Below, one piece after another: positions 46,125-54,792 of a DNA stretch of 64,000 nucleotides. The notes beneath the pieces are model-generated. The model was not told where the DNA came from. It made no database searches and worked only from the letters and a program-made list of their open reading frames with translations. The first letter of the stretch is position 1. The number at the start of each line of letters is the position of its first letter. The stretch spans positions 372,001-436,000 of the forward strand of contig JAWKYD010000002.1 of NCBI GenBank assembly GCA_041396685.1. The letters are read 5' to 3'. Source of the DNA: JAUIAI01 sp041396685. Lineage in GTDB: Bacteria > Pseudomonadota > Gammaproteobacteria > Burkholderiales > Burkholderiaceae_E. Both the position numbers and the translations under genes were made by a program.

Positions 46125-47144
46125 TCACGACTGTCGCTTCTGCCACCACTCCTGAAGGGTTCCGAGAATGCCCTTCGGCATGTAGATGATGAACAGAATC
46201 AGCAACAGGCCGTAGATCGCGGTATCGAGCGACAAGGCACCGGAACCCAGCAGGCCCTTGAGTGTCTCGCTCGACTGGATCGTGACGCGCAAGGTCTCGG
46301 CGAGCATCTGCGTGATCACCGCGCCGAGCGTGGGGCCGAGCAGGACCCAGATCCCGCCCGCGATCGCCGCGAACACCATGTTCAGCGAGATGGCCAGACC
46401 GGCGATCGTGTCCGGTCCGATGTACATCTGGTACTGGCCATAGATGGCACCACCGAAGGCGCACATCCCCGCCGATATGGCCGTGACCTTGAGCTTTTCG
46501 CGGGTGACGTTGACACCGACCGACGCGGCCGCTTCTTCGTCCTGGCTGGCCGCGTCCAGTGCATAGCGATCCATGCTGCGGTCGACGCGCAGCCAGATCC
46601 AGAGGCCGATCACCCAGACCACGAGCGCGACGAAGTACGAAAGCATGCGGTCGGGTTCGAACTGCACCGCGTAGAGTGAGATGCCGTCACCGTATCGCTT
46701 GGGCTGGGTGCCGAGCGAGCCGCCGGTCAGGTCGCGCAGCCCGACGATACACAAGCGCACGAATTCCGTCATGGCCAGCGTGAGCAAGGCGAAGTAGTGC
46801 CCTCGGATGCGCTGCAGAAAACACGGATAGCCCACGATCTGGCTGAGCAGGACGGCCAGCGCGACCGCCACCGGTATGCCGAGCAATGGCGTGAGCCCGA
46901 GGTTGTTCCACAGCAGCACGGTGACGTAGGCACCGATGCCGGTGAACGCCGCGTGGCCCAGCGACACCAGCCCGAAGCGGCCCATCAGCGACCACCCGGT
47001 GTAGATGAACGCCCAGAGCAGGATCTGGATCGCCAGATGCAGGTAATACTTCTCAGCCTCCGGGAAAACGGCCCGCACGCCGAATGGGAACGCGATCAGG
47101 GCCAGCAGACCGCAGGCATACAGGATGCGGGTGCCGGTGCTCAT
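46125..47144 (-). CDS. livM: Branched-chain amino acid-type ABC transporter permease LivM
   Basis: A 339-residue inner-membrane permease with 8-10 helices. The LivM signature block SLMGRFGLVSLGHAAFTGIGAYVT is present, as is the coupling loop region SQDEEAAASVGVNVTREKLK. The ATG at 47144 overlaps the livH stop by 4 bp; an upstream in-frame start would overlap livH. A 114-bp gap separates it from the RidA-like gene. It would pair with LivH, whose gene is frameshifted. Confidence 0.88.
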   Translation of the reverse strand: MSTGTRILYACGLLALIAFPFGVRAVFPEAEKYYLHLAIQILLWAFIYTGWSLMGRFGLVSLGHAAFTGIGAYVTVLLWNNLGLTPLLGIPVAVALAVLLSQIVGYPCFLQRIRGHYFALLTLAMTEFVRLCIVGLRDLTGGSLGTQPKRYGDGISLYAVQFEPDRMLSYFVALVVWVIGLWIWLRVDRSMDRYALDAASQDEEAAASVGVNVTREKLKVTAISAGMCAFGGAIYGQYQMYIGPDTIAGLAISLNMVFAAIAGGIWVLLGPTLGAVITQMLAETLRVTIQSSETLKGLLGSGALSLDTAIYGLLLILFIIYMPKGILGTLQEWWQKRQS

Positions 47145-48012
47145 GACTTGTCCCCGAACAGCCCCTGGGGCCGGATGAACATCATCATCATGAAGAACAG
47201 GAAGGCCACCGCGTAGCCCCACTCCGTGGCAAAGCAGGATCCACCGATGGTGATGAACTGCGCGATGATGAATGCGGCGACGAAACCGCCCAGCATGTTG
47301 CCGAGCCCGCCGAGCACGCAGATCATGAAGACCAGGGGTCCGAACTGCAGACCGATCTGCGGATAGATGTCGTACTGGAGCACCATGAGCGAGGCGGCCA
47401 GACCGGCCAGGCCGCCACCGATAGCGGACGTCACCAGATACACCTTGCGACTGTCGACGCCCATCAACGGCATGATCTGGCGGTCCTGGCTGATCGCGCG
47501 GATCGCCGTGCCGACGAAGGTGCGGCGAAGAAAGAACCAGAGCACCGCCATCGTGGCCAGCGCCACGCAGAACGTGATGATCCGGTTCCAGGAAAAAACA
47601 TGTCGCCGAAAGACACCGAACCCAGATGCACGCCGAGGTTCTTGAACTCGATGCCGAACACCATCGTGGCCACCGCCTGCAGGAAGAACAGCACTCCGCC
47701 CGTGACCAGGAGTTGGTTGATGGGCGGGGTGTCCAGCACGGGCCGGATCACCAGGTAATGCAGCACGAGCCCGATGACCGCGACGATCACGATGCCCAGG
47801 GCCATCGCCAGCAGCAGCGGCAGACCGAGGGTCTGGTAGCCGTGAAACACACCGTACATGCCCACCATGACCAGTTCGGCATAGCAGATCCAGACGACGT
47901 CGATGACGCCGAAGATCAGATTGAGTCCGAGCGCGAGCAGCGCCAGCAGGCCCGCGAGCAAAACGCCGTTGAGTACGGCCTCGAGGAAGAAAATGTCGAG
48001 TGCGCAGTCCAC
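47141..48012 (-). pseudogene. livH: Branched-chain amino acid-type ABC permease LivH, frameshifted at a run of six T
   Basis: Starting at GTG 48012, the first about 138 codons give a typical LivH N-terminus (GVLLAGLLALLALGLNLIFGV, in one frame up to GSVSFGDMFF). The second half, from about 47597 to the stop at 47141, continues in another frame (SWNRIITFCVALATMAVLW ... MMMFIRPQGLFGDK). The switch falls exactly at the T6 run (plus-strand A6 at 47593-47598). One extra T would restore a continuous protein of about 290 residues. It may be a true mutation, a homopolymer sequencing error, or slippage. The genes around it are intact. Confidence 0.8.
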
Positions 48013-48014
48013 GC

Positions 48015-48722
48015 TCAGAGCCCCATGTATGCCTTGCGGATCTCATCCGAGGCCGCCAGTTCGGCGGCGCTGCCCTCGGCCTGAATACGCCCGACCTCGA
48101 GCAGATAGGCGCGGTCGACCACCTTGAGCACCTGGCGCACGTTCTGTTCGACGATCAGGACCGTGTAGCCCTCGGAGCGAATGCGGCGAACCAGATCGAA
48201 CACCTGCTGGACGATCACCGGTGCGAGCCCCATCGACGGCTCGTCGAGCAGGATCAGCTTGGGCTCGCTCATCAGCGCGCGTCCGATCGCGCACATCTGC
48301 TGCTCGCCACCCGACATCGTTCCGGCCATCTGATGGCGACGCTCGCGCAGACGTGGGAACAAATCGTAGACGTAGGCGAGCCGGTCGCGAAAGCGCGGCC
48401 GGGCGGCGGCGACGAACGCGCCCATCCGCAGGTTGTCCTCGACGCTCAGGCGCGCAAACAAGCGCCGGCTCTCGGGCACGTGCGCGATGCCGGTGGAAAT
48501 GATCTTGTGCGCGGCGATGGCCGCGAGATCCTGGCCCTCCATGGACATCCGTCCGGAGACAACCGGCAGCAGCCCCGAGATCACCCGTAACAGCGTCGTC
48601 TTGCCGGCGCCGTTCGCGCCGATGACCGCGACGGCCTCGCCGGCATCGACCGACATGCTGACGTCGAACAGCGCCTGAAACTTGCCATAGCCGGCGTTGA
48701 CGGATTGCAGCTCGAGCATCAT
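48015..48722 (-). CDS. livF: Branched-chain amino acid-type ABC transporter ATPase LivF
   Basis: A 235-residue ABC ATPase with Walker A GANGAGKTT (near residue 37), signature MSGGEQQMCAIGRAL, Walker B LILLDEPSMGLAP (the LivF-type SMGLAP) and VEQN in the switch region. Its start lies 44 bp after the livG stop, and its stop is 2 bp before the livH start. It energises the importer together with LivG. Confidence 0.92.
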   Translation of the reverse strand: MMLELQSVNAGYGKFQALFDVSMSVDAGEAVAVIGANGAGKTTLLRVISGLLPVVSGRMSMEGQDLAAIAAHKIISTGIAHVPESRRLFARLSVEDNLRMGAFVAAARPRFRDRLAYVYDLFPRLRERRHQMAGTMSGGEQQMCAIGRALMSEPKLILLDEPSMGLAPVIVQQVFDLVRRIRSEGYTVLIVEQNVRQVLKVVDRAYLLEVGRIQAEGSAAELAASDEIRKAYMGL

Positions 48723-48766
48723 GGTCTTGCCCGCCCCCGGCGTCCTGCCCTTCCCCGTTGCATCGC

Positions 48767-49495
48767 TCAGGCCTCCGCGCCCAGATAAACCTCGATGACG
48801 CGCGCATCCGATTGCGCGGAATCGGGCAGACCGTTGAAGATCACCTCGCCGTGATCCAGCACGACGACGCGGTCTACCACACGCATCAACACGCCCATGA
48901 TGTGCTCGACCCAGACGATCGTGATGCCGCGCTCGCTGCGGATACGCTCGAGCATGTCCGCGGCCTGATCCATTTCGGCATGGTCGAGCCCGTTCAAGCT
49001 CTCGTCGGCCAGAAGCAGCCTCGGCTGGGTGGCCAGCGCGCGCGCCAGTTCGAGCTTCTTGAGCGCCGCGGCACCGAGCCCTTCGGTCGTCGCCCCGGCT
49101 TCGCTGGGCAGACCGACGAGTTCGAGTGCCTCACGGGCCTGGTCCCAGGCCCGTTCCCGCGACACCGACTTGTCCTGGCCGAAGTAGGCCGACAGCGCGA
49201 CGTTTTCCAGGATCGACAGGTTCTGAAACGGACGCGGGATCTGATAGGTGCGGCCGATACCGGCGTGGCAGACCCGGTTCGCCGTGAGACCGCCGATCTC
49301 GCGCCCTTCGAAGCGGATGCGACCCGCGGTGGGCGTCAACATGCCGGCGATGCAGTTGAAAGTGGTGCTCTTGCCCGATCCGTTCGGGCCGATCAATCCC
49401 AGGATCTCACCCTGCGCCACTTCGAAGGACACGTCCTTGATGGCGGTGAAGCCGCCGAAGGTTTTGGTCAGGTCCTCGACCTGGAGGATCGCCAT
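48767..49495 (-). CDS. livG: Branched-chain amino acid-type ABC transporter ATPase LivG
   Basis: A 242-residue ABC ATPase starting at ATG 49495. Walker A is GPNGSGKST (near residue 37), the LivG-type Q-loop block is GIGRTYQIPRPF, and Walker B is LLLADESLNGLD. The signature motif is unusual: GLGAAALKKLELARAL replaces the usual LSxGxQRRLEIARAL, so the serine and paired glycines are absent. An in-frame upstream start would add a basic unrelated stretch. It lies 156 bp downstream of the binding-protein gene. Confidence 0.9.
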   Translation of the reverse strand: MAILQVEDLTKTFGGFTAIKDVSFEVAQGEILGLIGPNGSGKSTTFNCIAGMLTPTAGRIRFEGREIGGLTANRVCHAGIGRTYQIPRPFQNLSILENVALSAYFGQDKSVSRERAWDQAREALELVGLPSEAGATTEGLGAAALKKLELARALATQPRLLLADESLNGLDHAEMDQAADMLERIRSERGITIVWVEHIMGVLMRVVDRVVVLDHGEVIFNGLPDSAQSDARVIEVYLGAEA

Positions 49496-49651
49496 GGGTG
49501 TCTCGGCCTCGGATCGGCCCGGGAGCACCGCGGCGCGGGCCCCAAGCCAGGTTCGGTTCGATACGGCGCGCGCGCCTTGCGCGGCGAGCCGGTCGGGCAC
49601 CCGGGGGTGACCGACCGGCAGGCCCGCCGGTCGCTAATTGGCGCAGCGCGA

Positions 49652-50947
49652 TCAGCGGGCGTACGCGTGCCCGCTCGGCAGGGGCAGCACCGGGTCGACT
49701 GTACGGATGGCGGCCGGCCAGGCGATCTTGGTCTGGCCATCGATGTACTGCATGACGACCGGGCTTGAGAGCGCATTCTGGCCGGCCATCTCGTGCCCGG
49801 GCGGATTGAACTTGACGCCGTAGCCCTGGATCGTGCCACCCACGGGGATGTCGGTATCGAGCGCGGCCTTGCGCAGCGACTCCGGGTCGATGCCACCGTA
49901 CTTGGTGATGGCCCGCGGCAGCACGTCGGTAAAGAAGATCCACGCCTGGTTGAAGCCCATGGACACGTGCGGCGGCACCTCGTTGACCTTGGCGATCTCC
50001 TTGTAGCGCTTGACCATCTCAGCGGTGACCTCACCCAGGCCGGACTTCAGCGTGGACGGGTCGAGCAACTGCGCGGCCACCGGATCGACGTTGTACAGGT
50101 AGTTGACGTCCTTGCCGAAGGTTTCGGTGAGTTTGTCGATCTGGCCGTAACCCGCACCGTGGCCGATGAGCGCCTTCCAGCGCAGCCCGGCCTCCTTGGA
50201 CTGGCGCAGGAACAGCGTGATGTCCGGGTTGTAGCCGGTGTGCAGGATGATGTCGGGACGCGCGCGGCGCAGCTTGGTGACCAGCGCCGAGAGGTCGGTC
50301 GAGGTGGCCGCATAGCCCTCCTCGTGCACCACCTGCATGCCCAGTTCCTCGCACTTGGCCTTGTTGCCCTTGGCCACGCCCGAACCATAGGGACCATCCT
50401 CGTGGATGATCGCGACCTTGACATCCTTGACGTCCATGCCGAGCTTGCTCTTGGCGTTCTCGGCAACGAAGGTGCAGGAGGCCTCGCCGAACTGGTCGGA
50501 GTGAACCTGGCCGCGGAACACGTATTTGAGGTTCTTGCCCTTGAACACGGCCGACGAAACACAGACGTTCGCCCACATGAATTTCTGCGCGGCGTCGACC
50601 TTGGCAGCCATGGGCACGCAATGCGCACTGGAGAACACGCCCATCAGCATGTCGACCTTGGCCTCGTTGAGCAGGCGCTCGGCTTCATTGATGGCGACAT
50701 CGGCCTTGGATTGCGCATCGGCCATCTGGTACTTGATCTGGTAGCCCTCGACACCGCCCCGCTCGTTGATCATGTCGATGGCGATCTCGGTACCGATGGC
50801 CGACGCTTTCGAGCCGCCGGCCGCGAACGGACCGGTCAGATCGTAGATGACGCCGATGTTGATTTCCTTGGCCGCCGCGCTGCCGAACACCAGCGCACTG
50901 CCTGCGGCGAAAGCGGCCGCCCGCAGCCATTGCCGATTGAATCGCAT
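49652..50947 (-). CDS. livK: Branched-chain amino acid-type ABC transporter substrate-binding protein
   Basis: A 431-residue periplasmic binding protein (type I, Peripla_BP_6). The signal peptide ends near GSAAA, followed by INIGVIYDLTGPFAAGG. The ATG at 50947 has a good AAGGAGA site upstream, whereas a longer frame start lacks a signal. It is the first gene of the run livK-G-F-H-M-RidA-oxidase-ATC hydrolase. LivK-type receptors bind diverse amino acids, amides and aromatic acids, so the ligand is open; the downstream oxidase suggests an amine or amino acid. Confidence 0.9.
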   Translation of the reverse strand: MRFNRQWLRAAAFAAGSALVFGSAAAKEINIGVIYDLTGPFAAGGSKASAIGTEIAIDMINERGGVEGYQIKYQMADAQSKADVAINEAERLLNEAKVDMLMGVFSSAHCVPMAAKVDAAQKFMWANVCVSSAVFKGKNLKYVFRGQVHSDQFGEASCTFVAENAKSKLGMDVKDVKVAIIHEDGPYGSGVAKGNKAKCEELGMQVVHEEGYAATSTDLSALVTKLRRARPDIILHTGYNPDITLFLRQSKEAGLRWKALIGHGAGYGQIDKLTETFGKDVNYLYNVDPVAAQLLDPSTLKSGLGEVTAEMVKRYKEIAKVNEVPPHVSMGFNQAWIFFTDVLPRAITKYGGIDPESLRKAALDTDIPVGGTIQGYGVKFNPPGHEMAGQNALSSPVVMQYIDGQTKIAWPAAIRTVDPVLPLPSGHAYAR

Positions 50948-51046
50948 GCCTGTCTCCTTGGTCTGTTTTCTGGCCCGCAGTGACGCGGCCCGCTTCGTCG
51001 GCGATCGTGTCACGCGACAAATTCGCTGTCAAACCCCGCGACGGGC

Positions 51047-51083
51047 AAAAAAAAACCAGGCCGTCATGGGCATGACGGCCTGG
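51047..51083 (-). terminator. Strong intrinsic terminator after tRNA-Ala
   Basis: Read on the minus strand, a near-perfect hairpin (stem CCAGGCCGTCATG with its complement, 51056-51083) is followed by nine T (plus-strand A-run 51047-51055). It lies 12 bp downstream of the tRNA gene and should end its transcript. It also isolates the tRNA from the livK operon. Confidence 0.92.
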
Positions 51084-51095
51084 CTTGCGGATTCG

Positions 51096-51171
<76 letters not shown>

Positions 51172-51373
51172 ACGCGCCCGTTTGGGCTAGCCCGCCATTC
51201 TACAGTATCGGCGCAGGTCGGCGCAGACCTGCTGCAGCGGCACCACGACAAGCGATGTCGAAGACGTTTACACCGGACTTTCGATGTCCCGCCATCTTCT
51301 CCTAAGTCACTGATTGCCCTGAAACTTCCGAGCTGGCACTGCGCTTGCATGATCTCTCTCGCCAGGAGGATCT

Positions 51374-51859
51374 ATGCGCGCAAAAAAAGCCATCAGCCTA
51401 TTCGTGATCGCCATGTCGATCACCGCCACCGTGACATCGATCACCTTATCGACGAACTGGGGGGCCGCTCTCGGCACGCGATTGGCCGTTTGGGCGGGAA
51501 TCGTTCCGGTCGAGGAGATTGACACGCAAATCGAGCGAGAACTGGCCAGCCTGCGCTATCCGCAGACCCGGGCGTTGATGAAGACGCTGGTCATGGAACA
51601 GATCGCCGAGCACGCCCGCGAGGCACGGCTGGAATCATTGCGCGATCCGACATTGGTCGGGCAACAGGTGCCACTGCCTCGCGTCGCCCTCGATGACCAC
51701 GACCTGCCGCCGCGCCTGGCACTGGGGCAGTTGCCGGCCGACGGAGCGCGACCGGTACTGGCCGGCGAATCCGGCGCGTTCGATCTGAATCGCGACTGGC
51801 TGGCGGCCGCGGCGCTGTTCGGGTTGACGATTCTGGCGATCGTCGTACGGCGTCGCTGA
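51374..51859 (+). CDS. Small membrane-anchored protein of unknown function
   Basis: A 161-residue protein with a hydrophobic N-terminal segment (about residues 5-26, signal or anchor) and a C-terminal hydrophobic helix (about 141-157) ending in VVRRR. Between them is a charged, helix-prone periplasmic-type stretch rich in Glu, Arg and Leu. The ATG follows a good AGGAGG by 5 nt. I recognise no family. It stands alone between the tRNA gene (202 bp upstream) and the lptFG terminator, and converges with lptG. Confidence 0.6.
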   Translation: MRAKKAISLFVIAMSITATVTSITLSTNWGAALGTRLAVWAGIVPVEEIDTQIERELASLRYPQTRALMKTLVMEQIAEHAREARLESLRDPTLVGQQVPLPRVALDDHDLPPRLALGQLPADGARPVLAGESGAFDLNRDWLAAAALFGLTILAIVVRRR

Positions 51860-51893
51860 GGGCACGGCAAGACCGGCGCGAGCCGGCCGCACA

Positions 51894-51921
51894 AAGAAAA
51901 AAGGCGCACCAGCGGTGCGCC
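51894..51921 (-). terminator. Intrinsic terminator of the lptF-lptG transcript
   Basis: On the minus strand, a perfect 8-bp stem GGCGCACC/GGTGCGCC with a three-base loop (51903-51921) is followed by a T-rich tract (plus-strand AAAGAAAAAA, 51893-51902). It is about 190 bp downstream of the lptG stop. A second small hairpin, GGCAGC-TAG-GCTGCC (51928-51942), lies just upstream of it in the transcript. The remaining sequence from 51943 to 52107 shows no gene. Confidence 0.8.
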
Positions 51922-52107
51922 CCAAATGGCAGCTAGGCTGCCTCTCCTCCTCCTCGATTCTTGATTCAGGCAAGAGCCATGAACCAAGACAAGGCGATCG
52001 TAATCAAGATGAAACACGAAGTAAACGGCTTTTTTATTGCCGATCGATATTGCGTCGGACGGCGCGGGAACGTGTGTCTGACGTGCTGCAATGCAGCATG
52101 AAAACGC

Positions 52108-53241
52108 TCAACGCGCGCCTCCCACGCGATAGAGCATGAACAACGCGATGAGCAGTGCAGCAATGCTCGGAATGCTGACCGCCAGCCAGGGCGGCCAGGT
52201 GTTGAGCAATCCGAGATGCGAAAAAAGGCCGTTCAGAAAATGAAACGCGACGCCCAGCATGATGCCCGCGAACACCTTGTAGCCGATGCTGCCCGCCCGC
52301 GCATGCAGATAGGCAAAGGGCAGCGCCAGAGCCATCATCACCAGCACCGCGAGCGGATAGACGATCTTTTTCCACATCGCGATCTCGTAGCGACCGGCGT
52401 CCTGCTGGTTCTGGGTGAGGTGGAGCACGTATTCGTGCAGATTCCAGGCCGACATGCGATCGGGTGAAAGCGCCATCACGGCGAGGATGTCGGGCGTGAG
52501 CTGCGAGGCCCAGGTCATCTGACCAAGCGATTCGCGCCGCACCCGGATCGCGTCGCCCGCGCCGGCACCGGTGGCGGGCGAGATGCTCAGAGCCGCCGTT
52601 TCGTTCAGTCGCCAGCGATCGGCGCCGATGAACGCCCCGGTCGGCGCCCAGATGATCCGATGCAGGCGCAGGGTCGGATCGAACTCGAAGATGCGTACGT
52701 TCTGCAGCTCGCCGCCGGGACTCATCTGCGCGATGTTCACGAAGCGCCGCAATGCGATCTTGCCGTCGTCGTCGCGCAACGTGTCCTTGATCCAGATGCC
52801 GCTGCGGAACTGCCCGGTGACCTGCCCTCCCATTGCGCCTAGGCGGACGTCCTGGGCGAGCTTCTCGGCCGGGGGCGCGACGATCTCACCCACCATCGCC
52901 GTGATCGCCGCCAACACCAGGCCGACACGCAACAGTGCGCGCAATGCACGCATGCGGCCGAGGCCCGCGGCGCGCATCGCCGTGAACTCGGAGTTGGACG
53001 CAAACTGCGCGAGCGCATAGATGGTGCCGATCAAGGCCGCGATCGGCATCAATTCGTAGATGTGGTTGGGCAGGCTCAGCAGGACGAAGGCCAGCGCCTG
53101 CGCAAGCTCGTACTGGCCGCGGCCGATGTCTTCCAGTTCCGCGATGAAATCGAAAAATGAGAATAAGGCGAGGAAGCCCGCCAGCACGAAACCGACCGCC
53201 GCGAACGTCTCGCGAGCGAAATAGGAAGAAAGAATGCGCAT
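52108..53241 (-). CDS. lptG: LPS export ABC transporter permease LptG
   Basis: A 377-residue inner-membrane protein of the YjgP/YjgQ family. Helices cluster at the N-terminus (about residues 13-115) and the C-terminus (about 290-372), with a periplasmic jellyroll domain between. It has the N-terminal RILSSYFARETF start and the MPIAALIGTIYALAQFASNSEFTAMRAAG block, which contains the LptB-coupling helix. With LptF and LptB it extracts lipopolysaccharide from the inner membrane. It starts 3 bp after lptF. Confidence 0.93.
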   Translation of the reverse strand: MRILSSYFARETFAAVGFVLAGFLALFSFFDFIAELEDIGRGQYELAQALAFVLLSLPNHIYELMPIAALIGTIYALAQFASNSEFTAMRAAGLGRMRALRALLRVGLVLAAITAMVGEIVAPPAEKLAQDVRLGAMGGQVTGQFRSGIWIKDTLRDDDGKIALRRFVNIAQMSPGGELQNVRIFEFDPTLRLHRIIWAPTGAFIGADRWRLNETAALSISPATGAGAGDAIRVRRESLGQMTWASQLTPDILAVMALSPDRMSAWNLHEYVLHLTQNQQDAGRYEIAMWKKIVYPLAVLVMMALALPFAYLHARAGSIGYKVFAGIMLGVAFHFLNGLFSHLGLLNTWPPWLAVSIPSIAALLIALFMLYRVGGAR

Positions 53242-53244
53242 CGC

Positions 53245-54348
53245 TCAGGCCGCGTGCAGCCGGCGCGTGCGGCGCAGACGCGGCCAGCGCCAACCCAGAG
53301 TCAAGCGACGCCAGAACATCACGGTGACCAGCAGCGCGGCGCCGGCGTGCACGATCCAGACACCGATCGCGAAGCTCAGCTTCTCCTGCACGACCCAGGT
53401 CTGGCTCACGGAAAGTAGATTGGCATAGACCATGTAGAGCAAGAGCGCGACGACCAGGTTGATCGAACGGCCCACACGCGGATTCGCCGACGACAGCGGT
53501 ATTGCGAGCAGGGCCAGCAGCAGCGCCGATATCGGCACACCGATGCGCTTGACCATCTCGGCCCGGTCGGCCGGCTGCCAGGCGGCGAACAGTTCCTGGG
53601 TCGGTTTGGACTTGGCGGTGGCCGCCGCACGCTCGACGGGCTGCGGCTCGAGCCGCAGCCCATAGCGCTCGAAGGCCATCAGGCGCAGTTCGGCATCGGT
53701 CAGGTTGCCGTCGTAGCGGCGGCCGTTCTCGAGCACCAGATAGCGCTCGCCGTCGTCGCGTTGCTCGATCCGCCCGCCACGCGATGCAACCACGATCAGG
53801 CGGTCGCCTGCCTGCTGGGTGACGAACACGTTGCGGACCTCGGTCTCATCCTCGTTCAGCGACTCGACGAAGAACACCCGGTCCGAACTGGAAGACTCGC
53901 GGAACTGCCCGGCCGCGACCATCGAGATGTCCTCGCGTTGGGCGAAACGCTGTTGATAGTCGAGAATCTGCTGGTTGGCCCAGGGCGAGAGCACCAGGGA
54001 GACGAAACCGGCCACCAACGCGAACGGCAGCGCAAAACCGAGCACGGGACGGATCCAGGCGGCCAGGCTCATGCCAGACGCCTGCCAGATGACCATCTCG
54101 GAATCGCGCCAGGCCCGGGTCAGGGTCATCAGCACCGCCACGAACAAGGTCAGCACCAGCAGCGGACCCAGGATGTTGATGGACGAGAACGCGATCAGCG
54201 GCAGCACGCTGGCCGAGTCGACGTTGCCGGTCGCCGCACGACCCAGGAAACGCACCAGACTGGTCGTCACCATGATCGTGAAGACCGTCGCGAATACGAT
54301 TCCGGCGATGCTTCGCAGCTCGCGTTTCAGTGCCCGGGTGAATAGCAT
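53245..54348 (-). CDS. lptF: LPS export ABC transporter permease LptF
   Basis: A 367-residue inner-membrane protein, the partner of LptG. The same architecture is seen: N-terminal helices, a periplasmic domain (about residues 130-260; contains RVFFVESLNEDETEVRNVFV, in parts) and C-terminal helices. The coupling-helix block LTRAWRDSEMVIWQASGMSL is standard. The ATG at 54348 gives MLFTRALKREL, the normal start; the open frame upstream is a non-conserved extension. It is divergent from pepA, a common betaproteobacterial arrangement. Confidence 0.93.
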   Translation of the reverse strand: MLFTRALKRELRSIAGIVFATVFTIMVTTSLVRFLGRAATGNVDSASVLPLIAFSSINILGPLLVLTLFVAVLMTLTRAWRDSEMVIWQASGMSLAAWIRPVLGFALPFALVAGFVSLVLSPWANQQILDYQQRFAQREDISMVAAGQFRESSSSDRVFFVESLNEDETEVRNVFVTQQAGDRLIVVASRGGRIEQRDDGERYLVLENGRRYDGNLTDAELRLMAFERYGLRLEPQPVERAAATAKSKPTQELFAAWQPADRAEMVKRIGVPISALLLALLAIPLSSANPRVGRSINLVVALLLYMVYANLLSVSQTWVVQEKLSFAIGVWIVHAGAALLVTVMFWRRLTLGWRWPRLRRTRRLHAA

Positions 54349-54792
54349 CTGCCTGTCTGTCAGCGCGGTGCCGTGGCTATAATGACCGCTCGGCCCTGCC
54401 CATGGATTCGTGGAGCGCGATTGGGCAGATGCGGATTTCGCCGATCGGCTCTCGGGTGCATGACGAGGCGCGCGATCGTCGGCTGCATGCAAACTCCCGT
54501 GAGCAAAGAAGCCGGGTCTGTTGCATGACGCAAACCCTGATGCGAAACCCGTTGCTGCACCGACGGATCAAGCCGTGCATTCGCGCCATGATGCCGCAAA
54601 ACCGAACGCGCCCCGGCCCGGGTGACCGAAAGAACAACCGGCATTGTCGGCCCCATGCTGTCAGCCCAATGTCCTCGGCCCCGCAAGTCGAACCGAAAAT
54701 CCCGGACCCGAATTGTCGGACACAATGTCGGACATCACGTCAGACACAATCCTAGCCCTTGATGCGGCACCCCCGCCCACCGGAGTGAATCG
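54349..54792. promoter_or_regulatory. lptF / pepA divergent intergenic region, 444 bp, no convincing gene
   Basis: This is the longest gap in the window. A perfect TATAAT lies at 54378-54383 on the plus strand; its complement also offers a TTATAG to the lptF side. A transcript from it would have an about 400-nt leader before pepA. The region is less GC-rich than its surroundings, contains repeated GCATGACG words (near 54456 and 54521) and ends in a cluster of TGTCGGACA repeats. A 117-codon open frame (54402-54755) is Arg/His/Cys-rich and unlike a protein. It could hold a small RNA; I cannot show one. Confidence 0.4.
54712..54750. repeat. Three tandem TGTCGGACA-type repeats upstream of pepA
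   Basis: The copies ATTGTCGGACACA, ATGTCGGACATCA and CGTCAGACACAAT follow one another within 39 bp, about 45-80 bp before the pepA ATG. The spacing of about 13 bp and the partly inverted last copy suggest a protein-binding site near the pepA promoter. No known regulator motif is assigned. Confidence 0.5.

Noticed and set aside
47141..48012. Programmed ribosomal frameshift in livH as the default explanation
   Set aside because: There is a T-run but no sign of a stimulatory structure that I can identify; a homopolymer error or mutation is simpler.
54402..54755. 117-codon frame in the lptF-pepA gap
   Set aside because: Arg/His/Cys/Met-rich, no ribosome site and no domain; it overlaps the repeat cluster, so it is left as noncoding.
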